Numbered from the stretch's first letter, positions 23,833 through 33,777 are shown. The stretch: DNA of 57,118 bases from Bacteroidota bacterium (GCA_003045865.1 PZPB01000010.1:1-57118); one strand, 5' to 3'. Translations and numbers: made by a program. Notes: generated by a model from the letters alone, not told the origin.

Positions 23833-26800
23833 CTAGCACGAGCTCTTCGTTTAAGTAGAGCAGCATTTTCTCGGCTACTGTAAAACCAGCTTCTTCAATA
23901 AGATGGGCATATTCTTCCACTTGTTGGCGATGTTCTTCTTGTCTTTCCCCCGTTTTATAGTCAATAATGAAAGCCTTACCGTCGATTAATACTACGCGAT
24001 CGGGGACTTTACGATTGGCACCAGGAATTAGGATGCTCCTCTCATTTAACACCTCTGCCTGAGCGCTAAACAGGTTTTTTAATTCGGAATGCTCGAGCAC
24101 TTGGAGCACTAAGTCTCTTATTTCGTTCAGTTCTTCGCTGCTAAACCAACCTTTATTTTGGGCGTTTTTAAGGGCAAACTCAAGATCAGTGCTTTGTTTT
24201 ATTTGCGATAAAAGTTGATGTACCTGATTGCCTCTAAGGCGCGCGGCTTTACCACTTTGTTCCCAGTTTTTCGGCGCGGAGCTCAAAACGGCAATAACCT
24301 CCTGCCAAGGTCTAACGCTAAAGTTGTCGGGGCTTTTTAGGTTTTCAGAATCAGTGAGCTTTCCATCTAAGTGTAGCTTTTCGCCGAAACTATAGAAACC
24401 TTCTTGCTCGGGCTGAAGCTGCTGATACAATAAACTCTGCCAGTACTTACCATCGGCATTGTCGCTCTGCTCATGGGCAGAAAAGATATAGAGTTCTTTT
24501 TCGGCGCGGGTATAGGCAACGTAATAGCGATTAATGGTATCCAGAAGCATCAACTTATCTTCCTCGTCCAAGTCTTTTAAATATTGATTGAGATAGCCGC
24601 TGGCGTCTTTGTGGGGTGTAAGTAGATTAACCAAAGAAACGGGCAGTTCCTTAAAGCTTTCCTTTGCGGGCAATTGCAACCAGAGCTTCTCCCGGTGTTT
24701 TTTATTAATTAAGGCGCCTGCGCTAAAAGCGGCAATTACCACCGGAAACTCCAGACCCTTGGATTTATGAATAGACATCACCTGAATAGCATCTAATTCC
24801 TGCGGCATTTGCACACTTTCCGACTGTCCTTTTTCGTACCACCATTCAATAAAGCTTTCCGCTAAGGGGCTTTCGCGACGAATGAAATCATCCACTTGGT
24901 CAATCAATAACTGCAAGTAAGGGTCATTCTCTAGCTTTAGGTCAAGCTGATGAATAAGGCGATAGACCTTTTGCAATAGATCTAAGCCATCCCAATTCTG
25001 AAAGTTAAAGCCAGGGATCTGTTCTTCTAGAAAAGCGGTTTCTAAGCTAAGTTCTTGGCGACCGTGAATTTTGAAGTACTCATGTCGGTCAATATGCTGG
25101 CCAAATATTTCATAACTTAATAAAAGCCAGTCTTTTCGAATTGAATAGTCTTTGGGGTTTTCCAACATATTTAAGAAGGAAACCATCGCTTTTACCTCGG
25201 CAGAAGCACCGATGTTTAAACTATCTACACTAAGTAGTTTTAGGTACTCACCTTCGGGTAGGTCAAGGCTATCCTCATTTTGCAGAAGAAAACGCGCAAT
25301 AGCTCTACCTTGCGCATTGGCTCCCACAAGGATACAGATGTCTGATTGTTTGAATCCGCGTGCCAAACTGTCTTTAATAGTTGAGGCAATATGTTCAAAT
25401 TGAGACTTTTGATAGTCATCTTTCTCTAAGAAACGCACTTCTACATAACCACCATCTTTGGCGCAGGCAATTTGTCCACTTTCGCTGTAAATGCGTCGAA
25501 ATTTTTCATCGCTAAAGTTATTCGCTAAGGATTCAAAGAGCTGATTATTAAAGCTGACAATATTTTTATGCGAACGAAAATTCGAGTCTAGGTTAATGGT
25601 TTCCCGCGGATAAAGTTCCTGCCCGGCAAAGCGATTAGAATCTTCCACATTATTGTAGAGATCAATAAACAGCTGCACCTCCCCGTTGCGAAAGCGATAA
25701 ATACTCTGCTTGGCATCGCCTACAATCATGGCGCTGCTGCCGCCTTCGGCGAGGGAGTTATTAATGAGAGGAACCAAGTTTAACCACTGTAAGGTTGAGG
25801 TATCTTGGAACTCATCAATAAAAAAGTGCTGAAAGCGATCGCCTAGCTTTTCGTAGAGAAATGGCGCGGGTTGACCGCGCAGGTTATCGCTAATAATCTT
25901 GTTAAACTCCCCAATGGGAATGCGATTACTCTCTTCTTTTACGACTTCAAGTTGCAGGGCAATTTCTTTCAAAACCGCTAAGCCATACAAGCTTTTTAAG
26001 GTCGATTTTATGTAGAGATACTCTTCGTAGTGATCGGCTAGATATTGATGGATACCAAGAATCTGGACTTTGAAATCCTCTTGGTATAGATCCATCAAAG
26101 CTTTATCGGCAGGGGCAGCATTTTTAGCATAAAGGTTTTGACCTGCTTCTAGCACGGGATGAAGACTGGTTTCGGTAAAAAAACCAAAACCTGTGGTCAT
26201 TCCCAGAGTACGATTCCACAGGGTGCCGCGGCTAAAGCACTTCACGTGCATTCCGCGCTCCTCGCCCCAACTTATCGCATCTTGCGCAAGCTTTTTTTGC
26301 CCCGTTTCGATTTGCTTTAAGCGTTTGCTTAGTTCCTTTTCGATTTTTAAAAAGTCGGCTGTACTAAGCTCTTCTAGTTGCTGCAGGTAGGGTTGGGCCT
26401 TTTCCTTAAAAAGTTGACGCGCTGTATCAAGGAGAATGTTTTTGTAATTGGTTGAATTTCCATCATTTAACTGTCCTTCTACAAAGCGCAAGAGAACTTT
26501 GGTATGATCAGAATTAGCTTGCAGTTCGCTGAGCATGCGATCAATCGCTTCCTCTAAAATAAGTTGGTCTTCTAGTTCAACTTGGTAATTACTACTCAGC
26601 TTTAAGTCGCGACTAAAAGAACGAATTAAGCGGTTGGTAAAGCTATCGATGGTGGAAACCGAGAAAGCGGAGTAATTATGTAAAATCCGTTTCAGACTAT
26701 TTTGGGCGCGATAAGCTAGTTTTTCGGGCGCCACCTCTAATTCTTCTGCCAAGGTGTGGCAATAATCAAGGCCTTGCGGGTCCAACTTGGGATAATTACT

Positions 26801-26992
26801 TAGTAGAAAAAGCTGCTTTAGCAACCTTTGTTTCATTTCTTGCGCGGCCTTTTTGGTAAAGGTTATCGCTAAGATGTGCATAAAACTGCTGGCCTCATCT
26901 TGCGCTAAGCAAAGCTTTAAATACTGCCTAACAAGGCTATAGGTTTTTCCCGCTCCCGCAGATGCGTTATAAACAGTGAAAGGTGCGCGCAT
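23822..26992 (-). CDS. AddA/RecB-like UvrD-family helicase with C-terminal PD-(D/E)XK nuclease
   Basis: This is a superfamily 1 helicase-nuclease (1056 aa from the ATG at 26992) of the kind that processes double-strand DNA ends for recombination. Helicase motifs in order: Walker A NASAGAGKTYSL near the N-terminus, motif Ia AITFTKKAAQEMKQ, DEAD-type IDEFQDTS, motif III GDAKQSIYRFRNGE, motif IV NLDSNFRS, motif V SIHKSKGLEFPVV, and motif VI YVAYTRAEKELYIF. The C-terminal nuclease shows VPDRVVLIDGKAFIIDYKTG followed by QVEEYAHL, the RecB-nuclease pattern. An upstream in-frame TTG (27019) would add nine residues. The AddB-type partner is not adjacent. The gene is divergent from the SDR gene with only a short shared promoter region. 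Confidence 0.88.
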   Translation of the reverse strand: MRAPFTVYNASAGAGKTYSLVRQYLKLCLAQDEASSFMHILAITFTKKAAQEMKQRLLKQLFLLSNYPKLDPQGLDYCHTLAEELEVAPEKLAYRAQNSLKRILHNYSAFSVSTIDSFTNRLIRSFSRDLKLSSNYQVELEDQLILEEAIDRMLSELQANSDHTKVLLRFVEGQLNDGNSTNYKNILLDTARQLFKEKAQPYLQQLEELSTADFLKIEKELSKRLKQIETGQKKLAQDAISWGEERGMHVKCFSRGTLWNRTLGMTTGFGFFTETSLHPVLEAGQNLYAKNAAPADKALMDLYQEDFKVQILGIHQYLADHYEEYLYIKSTLKSLYGLAVLKEIALQLEVVKEESNRIPIGEFNKIISDNLRGQPAPFLYEKLGDRFQHFFIDEFQDTSTLQWLNLVPLINNSLAEGGSSAMIVGDAKQSIYRFRNGEVQLFIDLYNNVEDSNRFAGQELYPRETINLDSNFRSHKNIVSFNNQLFESLANNFSDEKFRRIYSESGQIACAKDGGYVEVRFLEKDDYQKSQFEHIASTIKDSLARGFKQSDICILVGANAQGRAIARFLLQNEDSLDLPEGEYLKLLSVDSLNIGASAEVKAMVSFLNMLENPKDYSIRKDWLLLSYEIFGQHIDRHEYFKIHGRQELSLETAFLEEQIPGFNFQNWDGLDLLQKVYRLIHQLDLKLENDPYLQLLIDQVDDFIRRESPLAESFIEWWYEKGQSESVQMPQELDAIQVMSIHKSKGLEFPVVIAAFSAGALINKKHREKLWLQLPAKESFKELPVSLVNLLTPHKDASGYLNQYLKDLDEEDKLMLLDTINRYYVAYTRAEKELYIFSAHEQSDNADGKYWQSLLYQQLQPEQEGFYSFGEKLHLDGKLTDSENLKSPDNFSVRPWQEVIAVLSSAPKNWEQSGKAARLRGNQVHQLLSQIKQSTDLEFALKNAQNKGWFSSEELNEIRDLVLQVLEHSELKNLFSAQAEVLNERSILIPGANRKVPDRVVLIDGKAFIIDYKTGERQEEHRQQVEEYAHLIEEAGFTVAEKMLLYLNEELVLEKF

Positions 26993-27071
26993 AAAAGATT
27001 TTGCCCCTAAGTTAAGCAAGGAAATAGATTGAGCAAGTAGCCCCTTGCTACCTTATTTGTATTTTTCGTCC

Positions 27072-27869
27072 ATGAAAAAGAATTTCAAGGGAAAAGTAGT
27101 TTGGATAACGGGTGCTACAGAAGGCATTGGTCGCGCCTTGGCGGAGGCTTTTGCCAAAGAAGGGACGCAATTAATTTTATCGGCTCGTAGGAAGGATAAA
27201 CTGGAAGAAGTGGCAAAATCGTGCCTTGCAAAAGGCGCCATTGAAGTAAAAGTTTTGCCTTTCGATTTGGCCGATGAAACTGGTACAAACGAGGCTTGTA
27301 AAATTGCAGAGGCAGCATTTCAGGGTATAGACCTGCTACTTTTAAATGCGGGCATTTCCCAGCGTGCCTTTGCGGCAGAAACCACAATAAGCACATTTGA
27401 CAGATTGATGAAAATCAATTACTTATCAAATGTACGTATCACCTTAAGTGTTTTGGTAACTCTATTAAAAAGAAAGGGGCAAATAGCCGTAGTTTCTAGT
27501 TTAGTCGGGAAATTTGGTAGTCCTTATCGTTCAGGCTACGCCGCTTCAAAACATGCTTTACATGGTTTTTACGATAGCCTGCGCGCCGAGCATCCCGGTC
27601 AATTAGAAGTAAGTATTATTTGTCCCGGTTTCATAAAAACGGAGCTTTCCTTACACGCCCTCAAGGGAGATGGGAAGGCATTGAACGAGATGGATGAGGC
27701 GCAGGCGAATGGTATGCCTACAGAAATTTTTGCCGCTAAGGCTTTGGCAGGACTAAAGCGAGGCCAGGCCGAAATGTATATTGGCGGAAAAGAACGCTTT
27801 GGAGTTTACTTAAAACGCTATCTCCCGGCCGTATTTCGACGAATTATTAGCCGGGCGAAAGTGCGCTAA
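27072..27869 (+). CDS. SDR-family NAD(P)-dependent oxidoreductase
   Basis: This is a short-chain dehydrogenase/reductase of 265 residues (from ATG 27072). The cofactor motif TGATEGIGRALAEAF is at the N-terminus, LLLNAGIS is the NAG motif, and the catalytic triad is Ser in VVSSLVG with YAASK in GYAASKHALHGF. The layout resembles the DHRS7/YqjQ-like subgroup acting on lipid or steroid-type ketones, but the substrate is not determinable. An earlier TTG at 27045 is in frame but adds nine non-family residues. It is divergent from the helicase gene. Confidence 0.9.
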   Translation: MKKNFKGKVVWITGATEGIGRALAEAFAKEGTQLILSARRKDKLEEVAKSCLAKGAIEVKVLPFDLADETGTNEACKIAEAAFQGIDLLLLNAGISQRAFAAETTISTFDRLMKINYLSNVRITLSVLVTLLKRKGQIAVVSSLVGKFGSPYRSGYAASKHALHGFYDSLRAEHPGQLEVSIICPGFIKTELSLHALKGDGKALNEMDEAQANGMPTEIFAAKALAGLKRGQAEMYIGGKERFGVYLKRYLPAVFRRIISRAKVR

Positions 27870-27912
27870 TAGCTTTGCATTATAAGACTTAATCAGAAAT
27901 TAACCCAAAAGC

Positions 27913-27944
27913 TTGGTGGGAGAACTTTCTGCTGCTTAGATTTG
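27913..27944 (+). promoter_or_regulatory. Probable promoter of the superoxide dismutase gene
   Basis: TTG (27913-27915), 21 nt, then TAGATTTG (27937-27944) fit the Bacteroidota housekeeping promoter with a perfect -7 box and a spacer 2 nt longer than usual. The start codon lies 44 bp downstream. Confidence 0.55.
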
Positions 27945-27988
27945 TTCTACATAATACGTTAAACACAAACACCATAAAATTCAATAAC

Positions 27989-28597
27989 ATGGCATTCGAA
28001 TTACCAAATTTACCTTACACACACGACGCATTAGAACCCCATATTGACGCCAAAACCATGGAAATCCACCACGGTAAGCATCATGCAGGATATACCTCTA
28101 AATTAAACGCAGCGCTAGAAGGCAGCGATTTAGTTTCTAAATCTATCGAAGATATTTTAGCGAATGTTTCTGCAGCCGGTGCTGGCGTAAGAAACAATGG
28201 CGGAGGTTTTTACAATCACAGTCTTTTCTGGAGCATCATGTCACCCAATGGTGGTGGAAATCCAAGCGGCGAATTAGCGGAAGCGATTAATGCAGCTTAC
28301 GGATCTTTCGAAAAGTTTAAAGATGCATTCTCAAATGCTGCCGCTACTCAGTTCGGTTCAGGTTGGGCTTGGCTATCGGTAAAGGCTGACGGAAGCGTTG
28401 AGGTTTCAAGCACGGCTAACCAAGACAATCCTTTAATGGATGTGGTTGAGCATAAAGGAACACCAATTTTAGGTTTAGACGTATGGGAACATGCTTATTA
28501 CCTAAATTACCAAAACCGTCGCCCCGACTACATCGAGGCTTTTTTCAATGTAATTAACTGGGAAGAAGTAGCACGCAGATTCGCTGCAGCGAAGTAA
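27989..28597 (+). CDS. Superoxide dismutase, Mn-type or cambialistic
   Basis: The 202-residue enzyme converts superoxide to hydrogen peroxide and oxygen. The metal ligands appear in [12 protein letters not shown] (first His, and the gateway His), NHSLFW (second His) and DVWEHAYYL (Asp and third His). The [13 protein letters not shown] segment together with Gln in STANQDNPL is the arrangement of Mn-type enzymes, where the active-site Gln comes from the C-terminal domain. Iron or mixed metal use cannot be excluded. There is no signal peptide, so it is cytosolic. It has its own promoter and terminator. Confidence 0.92.
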   Translation: MAFELPNLPYTHDALEPHIDAKTMEIHHGKHHAGYTSKLNAALEGSDLVSKSIEDILANVSAAGAGVRNNGGGFYNHSLFWSIMSPNGGGNPSGELAEAINAAYGSFEKFKDAFSNAAATQFGSGWAWLSVKADGSVEVSSTANQDNPLMDVVEHKGTPILGLDVWEHAYYLNYQNRRPDYIEAFFNVINWEEVARRFAAAK

Positions 28598-28616
28598 ATT
28601 CTTTTAGCATAATTTT

Positions 28617-28644
28617 GAAACCCGTCCAAGTGGCGGGTTTTTTT
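28617..28644 (+). terminator. Terminator after the superoxide dismutase gene
   Basis: AAACCCG-TCCAAGTGG-CGGGTTT is followed by T residues, 20 bp after the stop codon. Confidence 0.8.
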
Positions 28645-28721
28645 ATGGTCTATAGCCAAGATGTGTTTTTAATTGAGCCTTTAGGATCGAAAAAGAACGG
28701 CTCATTAATTATATTCGCAGC

Positions 28722-29486
28722 ATGCAGTTGCCTCCCAACAAGAAAATCTATTTTGCCTCTGATCAACATTTAGGCGCACCTAATTATGAGGCGAGCTTAA
28801 AGCGTGAGAAGCATTTTGTGAAATGGCTCGATCAGATTAGTGCTGATGCGGCGGAAATTTTCATCGTCGGCGACCTCTTTGATTTTTGGTTCGAATACAA
28901 AAAAGCGGTTCCTCGTGGCTTTGTAAGGGTTTTAGGAAAACTAGCTGAGTTGAGCGATGCAGGAATCCCTATTCACATCTTTACCGGTAACCACGATATG
29001 TGGATCTTCGACTATTTGCCGCAAGAAATTGGCGCTAAACTCTACCGTGAACCCATTGAAAGAGAGTGGAATGGCAAAAGCTTTTATATTGGTCATGGCG
29101 ATGGATTAGGTCCGGGCGACTACGGCTATAAATTTATCAAACGCATTTTTGCCAATCCTTTTTTACAATGGTCTTTTGCGCGTTTACATCCCAATTTCGG
29201 CATTGGCTTAGCTGATTTTCTATCGAAAAGAAGCCGCGCAAAGACGGGGCATAAAGACGCCATCTTTTTAGGCGAAGAAAAAGAATGGCTAGTGATTTAT
29301 TGCCGCGAAATTTTGGCCCAAAAGAAGATGGACTATTTCGTTTTTGGTCATCGCCACTTACCCCTAGATATTCAGCTGAAGCCGGAAGCCGCCCGTTATA
29401 TAAATCTCGGCGATTGGATCACTTATTATACTTACGCCGTTTTTGATGGCGAGGAGCTGAGCTTGGAGAAGTTTACGATGGGGTAA
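28722..29486 (+). CDS. lpxH: UDP-2,3-diacylglucosamine diphosphatase LpxH
   Basis: The enzyme (254 aa) is the calcineurin-like metallophosphatase that splits UDP-2,3-diacylglucosamine to lipid X in lipid A synthesis, at the cytosolic face of the inner membrane. The metal motifs are all present: SDQHLGAP near residue 12, VGDLFDFWFEY, TGNHDMW, IGHGDGLGPGDYG, and FGHRHLPLD near the C-terminus. The GDYGYKFIKRIFANPF insertion is the helical cap seen in LpxH. Its presence implies a Gram-negative envelope with lipid A. No operon partner is evident; the next stretch is a decayed barrel gene. Confidence 0.92.
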   Translation: MQLPPNKKIYFASDQHLGAPNYEASLKREKHFVKWLDQISADAAEIFIVGDLFDFWFEYKKAVPRGFVRVLGKLAELSDAGIPIHIFTGNHDMWIFDYLPQEIGAKLYREPIEREWNGKSFYIGHGDGLGPGDYGYKFIKRIFANPFLQWSFARLHPNFGIGLADFLSKRSRAKTGHKDAIFLGEEKEWLVIYCREILAQKKMDYFVFGHRHLPLDIQLKPEAARYINLGDWITYYTYAVFDGEELSLEKFTMG

Positions 29487-29560
29487 AAGGTTCCGTATTG
29501 TAGCTAATTCCGCATAGCCCTGTAGTAAACCAGGCTGTATTAAATTATTAGGATAATAAA

Positions 29561-30240
29561 ATGGTAAGAGATTTCCATTAGCTTTATTAGTCCTGCTGAT
29601 TCCGATCTTCGCAAAGGCGCAAATATTCAAGGGCTCAAATCAGCAAATCAGCCCCAATCCAAGCGCAGTATGCTGTTAGCGGCTTTAATATTCGCTGCAG
29701 TGAATTACGCGGACGACATCGCATGGGAGTAGATTTAGGTTTTCGTCCCTCATATTGCGATGGTTATTCTGTGCATGGTGATACGGGCATTGCAGGCTTC
29801 TATGTCGATAAGAATTTGTAATTACAATTGTCAGGCTACAAGCTTTGGCAGTTCATTCGATTGCATTTTTAGTAATGGCAATGGCTTTATTTCGGCCCGG
29901 CCCTTTTTTCGCTATTGGTGGTATACTAGTAAACAATTGGCCTACGACAATGTAGAAGACTACGGCTTTAATGGTTTAAGATCGGAAAGTAACCGAGTTT
30001 TAGGAATTCGGTTATTCATTGGTGGCAGTCGTTTTTCTAGGATAAAGAAAGAACATAAGGAAGCATGGGGATATCTCTAGGCCCGGGCATAATGTACCGA
30101 TGGATTCGCTTTACTATCCACCGAGGCTTTGTCGGAGAAACTTGGTATACGATCTACACTGAAAATAATCAAGGCTTGGTACATCCCGTTTTCATGTAAG
30201 ACTAGATTTCACTATTAGCGTTAAAAAGCGAGGGGATTAA
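29561..30240 (+). pseudogene. Shattered outer-membrane beta-barrel protein gene
   Basis: A former gene of about 225 codons can be followed through several frames. A signal peptide lies just after the ATG at 29561 but one frame off (KRFPLALLVLLIPIFAKAQ). Next, in another frame, comes SGFNIRCSELRGRHRMGVDL and FRPSYCDGYSVHGDTGIAGF, then a stop after VDKNL. A third frame gives RPFFRYWWYTSKQLAYDNVEDY and LRSESNRVLGIRLFIGGSRF. A further shift gives ISLGPGIMYRWIRFTIHRGF and, after another shift, VRLDFTISVKKRGD with a stop at 30238-30240. Alternating aromatic strands and the final strand are typical of small outer-membrane porin-like barrels. At least five frame changes and one in-frame stop are needed, so sequencing error alone is unlikely. 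Confidence 0.75.
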
Positions 30241-30475
30241 GGGAGATTTAAAAAGGCTTGCATAAGTTATAGGCGTCCTTTAATAAATCCAAGAACTAAA
30301 ATTTCTCAGCTATAGTTTCTGTGTTATGACGGAAAACGAATATTCGAATAGATCGTGAAATGCAGCCTTCAATAATACGACTGGCTTACAAGAGCCTATG
30401 GTTATTAGATCATTAAAATGGCGCAAATCATAGTCTAAGTATGGCTCTCAAGTTTTGATTTTGTTTGAAAACCAT
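30241..30475. other. Intergenic remainder downstream of the barrel pseudogene
   Basis: I see no gene, hairpin or repeat in this stretch. It could be the former 3' flank of the decayed barrel gene. The promoter of the next gene begins just to its right. Confidence 0.4.
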
Positions 30476-30504
30476 TTGGGTAGATGGTTTTAGCCCTATC
30501 TTTG
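30476..30504 (+). promoter_or_regulatory. Promoter of the CDP-alcohol phosphatidyltransferase gene
   Basis: TTG (30476-30478), 18 nt, then TATCTTTG (30497-30504) match the Bacteroidota promoter, with a perfect TAnnTTTG. The start codon is 48 bp further. Confidence 0.65.
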
Positions 30505-30552
30505 CACTCTTCAAAATTGGTATATTCCACAAGACGCTTCCTATGATGTCAT

Positions 30553-31317
30553 ATGTCCAAATTGCCGCAAGAGCATAAATTTATTGATCTTTCAGATTAC
30601 GGAAGACCAGTTGCTAGGCTTATCGCAAACTCACTCGAGAAGACTACTTTCACCCCCATTCACGTTACTATTGGCTTTATAATATCGGGTTTATTGGCCA
30701 TACTCTTTATCCTCCAGGGTTATTATTGGTTAGCGGCTTTCTTTTTAATTTTCAAGTCTATTTTAGATGCTGCTGATGGTGAGTTAGCACGAGTGAAACA
30801 AACACCTTCTTATACTGGCCGCTACCTAGATTCTGTGGCAGATATTATTTTAAATGCCATGTTTCTCATTTCCATTTGGCATATTAGTCAATCTGCTTTT
30901 TGGATCTTTCTGTTAGCATTTTTTGGAATGCAGCTGCAAGGCACGCTTTACAATTATTACTACGTTATTTTACGCAATAGGGTAGACGGCGATACTACCA
31001 GCAGGGTCTTTGAATACGAAACCCCCATTGCCTTAAAAGGAGAAACACAGAAAAGTGTAAATATTCTTTTTGCCTTGTATAAAATCCTATACGGTGCCTT
31101 CGATAGAATCATTTACGCCTTGGATGCTAATGCAGACCAAGGTAAAGCATTGCCAAAGTGGATGTTGACCCTTCTTTCAACCTTTGGATTAGGTTTCCAG
31201 TTATTGGTTATCGCTGTTATGTTAGTGTTAGGTTTAGAAGCCTTTATTCTTCCTTTCTTCCTATATTACTCGCTGATGATAATTGTTTTAATCGCCATGC
31301 GGAAGGTTTTTTATTAA
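30553..31317 (+). CDS. CDP-alcohol phosphatidyltransferase family membrane protein
   Basis: This is an inner-membrane enzyme (254 aa, about six helices) that transfers a phosphatidyl-type group from a CDP-alcohol to an alcohol acceptor. The hallmark D-x2-DG-x2-AR-x8-G-x3-D-x3-D is complete in DAADGELARVKQTPSYTGRY and the following LDSVAD (about residues 75-100). Helices include IHVTIGFIISGLLAILFIL and QLLVIAVMLVLGL. The acceptor (glycerol phosphate, inositol phosphate, serine or other) cannot be read from sequence. It has its own promoter and is convergent with the TonB receptor gene. Confidence 0.87.
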   Translation: MSKLPQEHKFIDLSDYGRPVARLIANSLEKTTFTPIHVTIGFIISGLLAILFILQGYYWLAAFFLIFKSILDAADGELARVKQTPSYTGRYLDSVADIILNAMFLISIWHISQSAFWIFLLAFFGMQLQGTLYNYYYVILRNRVDGDTTSRVFEYETPIALKGETQKSVNILFALYKILYGAFDRIIYALDANADQGKALPKWMLTLLSTFGLGFQLLVIAVMLVLGLEAFILPFFLYYSLMIIVLIAMRKVFY

Positions 31318-31406
31318 CCTGAGGTCGGCGTAAAATTATAGGTTTGAGACCAAATTTTAAATTGAACTCATTTTATTAGCAAAGCTTTGTTATACAGCAC
31401 ATTAAA

Positions 31407-33764
31407 CTAAAGTTTTAACCGCAGTCCAAGAATAGCGGTTCGCGGTTGTAAAGGCCCATAAATATAACTAGCATCTCGCTCCGCCCCGCGGTCGAAGTCG
31501 CTTTGATAGGCGTTGAAAATATTTTGTACCCCCGCATTAAGCTCTACCTGCCAATCATCACCTTCTAATAGTTGAAAATCGGCGATAAGGCCAAAATCGA
31601 AAAAGTCGTGACTGCGTTTTAGCACGGTACGCTCCGTCTCGGCATCAATCACGTGTGGCACTAGCATCGGCCCGCTGTAGCTAAGATTGGCCTTGAAATC
31701 GAGTTTGGGATTGAGGCTGTACTTGAGGTTGAAGAAGCCATAGGTTTCGGGGCTGCGCAGCATATCTTTTGTTAGTACTTGTTCTTCGGGTCTATCTGGG
31801 TTTTGCCAGATTAGCTCTGCTTCTCGATAACGATTTCTTTGCATACTTAAACCGCTTCGTATTACTAGCCAATCTGCATAAGCGTAATTGTATTCTAGAT
31901 TAATTCCATAAACCATAGCACCTTCGCCATTGCGTTTGGTGATAAGAGCGGTGCCATTACTAAGTTGACGCTGTTCACTGAGAATGAAGGGGTTTTCTAA
32001 TATAGTGTAGAAGCTTTCCACAATAAATTGCTGCTCACTCTTCTTTCCTTCTTTTTGTAGGCTGTAGGATAAATTGAAGCTATGGCTAAACTCAGTTTTT
32101 AGATTAGGGTCTAATACTACAAAAAGCGCAGCGCCACCTACGGTTTCAATATGAAGATCTTCGTTAAAGGCTTGTGGTGCCCTGAAACCGCGGGCATAAC
32201 CGCTCCTAATACTGCTATGGGGGTTTATGTCGTACTTTAAATTAAGACGCGGCGATGCGATATTGAAGTTTCGCTCCGTAGTATGGTCGCCTTCTACAAA
32301 ACGGTATTGTGAATTAAGTTGCAAATGATCGAAACGCATACCCGCCAGAATCTCCAGTTCGGAACTAAGAAACCATTGACTCTGAAAAAAGGAACCTATG
32401 GAATTTACGCGCTGGGAAATATTGCGATTGTAGCCGGGCATTTTATCGACAATGGCATTGTACTGTTGTTCTGCACCAAGACTTATTTTTAGCATGGGTT
32501 TTACCTGGTAGCTATACTGAAAACCGTTTACCCAATTAATGTCTTGGGAATTGCCATAGGCATTGAGCGCTAAAATATCGGTGCTGCTCAGACTATCATT
32601 AGGCCCTAAAACCCGGCCACCAGCGCCGTAGTAACTATCACGAAATACTTGTTGAGCCGAACTGTAGATAGAAGCGAATTGCTCTAGTTCTTCATCGGCA
32701 CACTCGTAGGACAGTCCCGCTCCTAAGATTTGATGTTGAAGATCTTCCGCCACTCGGCTTTGATGGGGTAGCAGGTTAAAGTCACTTCCGCCACGACGCC
32801 CCTCTTGCATCCAAAAAACATTATAGCGTAGCTTTTTACGACTGCTCGCTTTCCAATAGGCATCGAGGCCAGCGCTGATGTTCTCTAATTCTGGAAGCTC
32901 AGAAAAACCATCCTTATTGGCATCAAAATGGTCGCGCTTCCGCCGAAAGGCAAAAAGATAAGCTCCGCTTGAATAATCTTTATTGACGACACTCGCTGCC
33001 ATTTGTTGGTTTTGCTCGAGGGCAGATCCGCCAATTAGTTTGAGTCCGGTAGAAATATCGATACCCTTACTTTGTGCTTCTTTGGTGATAATATTTAAGG
33101 TGCCGCCAATGGCCGAAGCCCCGTAAATAGCGGATGCCGCGCCTTTCACTACTTCCACTCTTTCGATCATCGAGGGAGGAAACATTTCTAATCCGTAAAC
33201 CCCCATTAAGGCGGAGAATATCGGACGAGAATTGACCAATACCTGCGAGTAGGCTCCATCTAAACCGTTAATCCGCAACTGGGTAAAGCCACAACTCTGG
33301 CAATTATTTTCCACTCTTAAGCCCGGACTGAAACTTAGTCCTTCGGCGAGACTAAGCGCTTGCACGTCTTGTAAAAGGCGATTGTTTACCCGGTTTACAA
33401 TTATGGGCGCACGGTGAGCGGCGATGGCTTTTCGATTGGCACTAATTACCACTTCTTCTAATCCAAGACGATCTTCTTTAAGCTGTAAGATGCTGTTTTT
33501 TAGTAGTGTGTATAAAGGACGGTGCAAGGAATGAAAACCAATAGACTTGATTTCAATAAGGCTGCTATCCGCGAGTTCTCTTATGTCTAATTTGAAATTC
33601 CCTTTTTCATCACTTAGGCAGCCAATCTTGTGCTTGCTCGAAAAAATTTCTACTCCACTAAGCGCCTCTCCTACAGGGTTTCGTACGGTTCCCGTAAGAT
33701 AATCTGGCCTTTGCGCTTGCAAGGAAGATAAGCTGAAGAATAGCAGGAGAATCGTTTTATGCAT
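31407..33764 (-). CDS. TonB-dependent receptor with CarboxypepD_reg-like N-terminus, probably for metal uptake
   Basis: This is an outer-membrane, TonB-energised transporter of 785 residues. Order: signal peptide (ILLLFFSLSSLQAQ), CarboxypepD_reg-like beta domain (about 20-105, TGTVRNPVGEALSGVEIFS), plug domain (about 115-230, with NNCQSCGFTQLRINGLDGAY, MIERVEVVKGAASAIYG and GGTLNIITK), and a 22-strand-type barrel ending PRTAILGLRLKL. The CxxC in the plug could bind metal or form a disulfide. It is divergent from a DtxR-type regulator and metal ABC operon, with a palindromic operator on its -7 box, so manganese, zinc or iron (or a chelate) is the likely cargo. The substrate is inferred from context. 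Confidence 0.88.
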   Translation of the reverse strand: MHKTILLLFFSLSSLQAQRPDYLTGTVRNPVGEALSGVEIFSSKHKIGCLSDEKGNFKLDIRELADSSLIEIKSIGFHSLHRPLYTLLKNSILQLKEDRLGLEEVVISANRKAIAAHRAPIIVNRVNNRLLQDVQALSLAEGLSFSPGLRVENNCQSCGFTQLRINGLDGAYSQVLVNSRPIFSALMGVYGLEMFPPSMIERVEVVKGAASAIYGASAIGGTLNIITKEAQSKGIDISTGLKLIGGSALEQNQQMAASVVNKDYSSGAYLFAFRRKRDHFDANKDGFSELPELENISAGLDAYWKASSRKKLRYNVFWMQEGRRGGSDFNLLPHQSRVAEDLQHQILGAGLSYECADEELEQFASIYSSAQQVFRDSYYGAGGRVLGPNDSLSSTDILALNAYGNSQDINWVNGFQYSYQVKPMLKISLGAEQQYNAIVDKMPGYNRNISQRVNSIGSFFQSQWFLSSELEILAGMRFDHLQLNSQYRFVEGDHTTERNFNIASPRLNLKYDINPHSSIRSGYARGFRAPQAFNEDLHIETVGGAALFVVLDPNLKTEFSHSFNLSYSLQKEGKKSEQQFIVESFYTILENPFILSEQRQLSNGTALITKRNGEGAMVYGINLEYNYAYADWLVIRSGLSMQRNRYREAELIWQNPDRPEEQVLTKDMLRSPETYGFFNLKYSLNPKLDFKANLSYSGPMLVPHVIDAETERTVLKRSHDFFDFGLIADFQLLEGDDWQVELNAGVQNIFNAYQSDFDRGAERDASYIYGPLQPRTAILGLRLKL

Positions 33765-33777
33765 ACCGAAATATAAA

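Noticed and set aside
29760-30080. 106-codon plus-strand frame as an intact gene
   Set aside because: Its start is meaningless sequence and only its second half is protein-like; neighbouring frames carry the rest of the same barrel, so it is part of the pseudogene.
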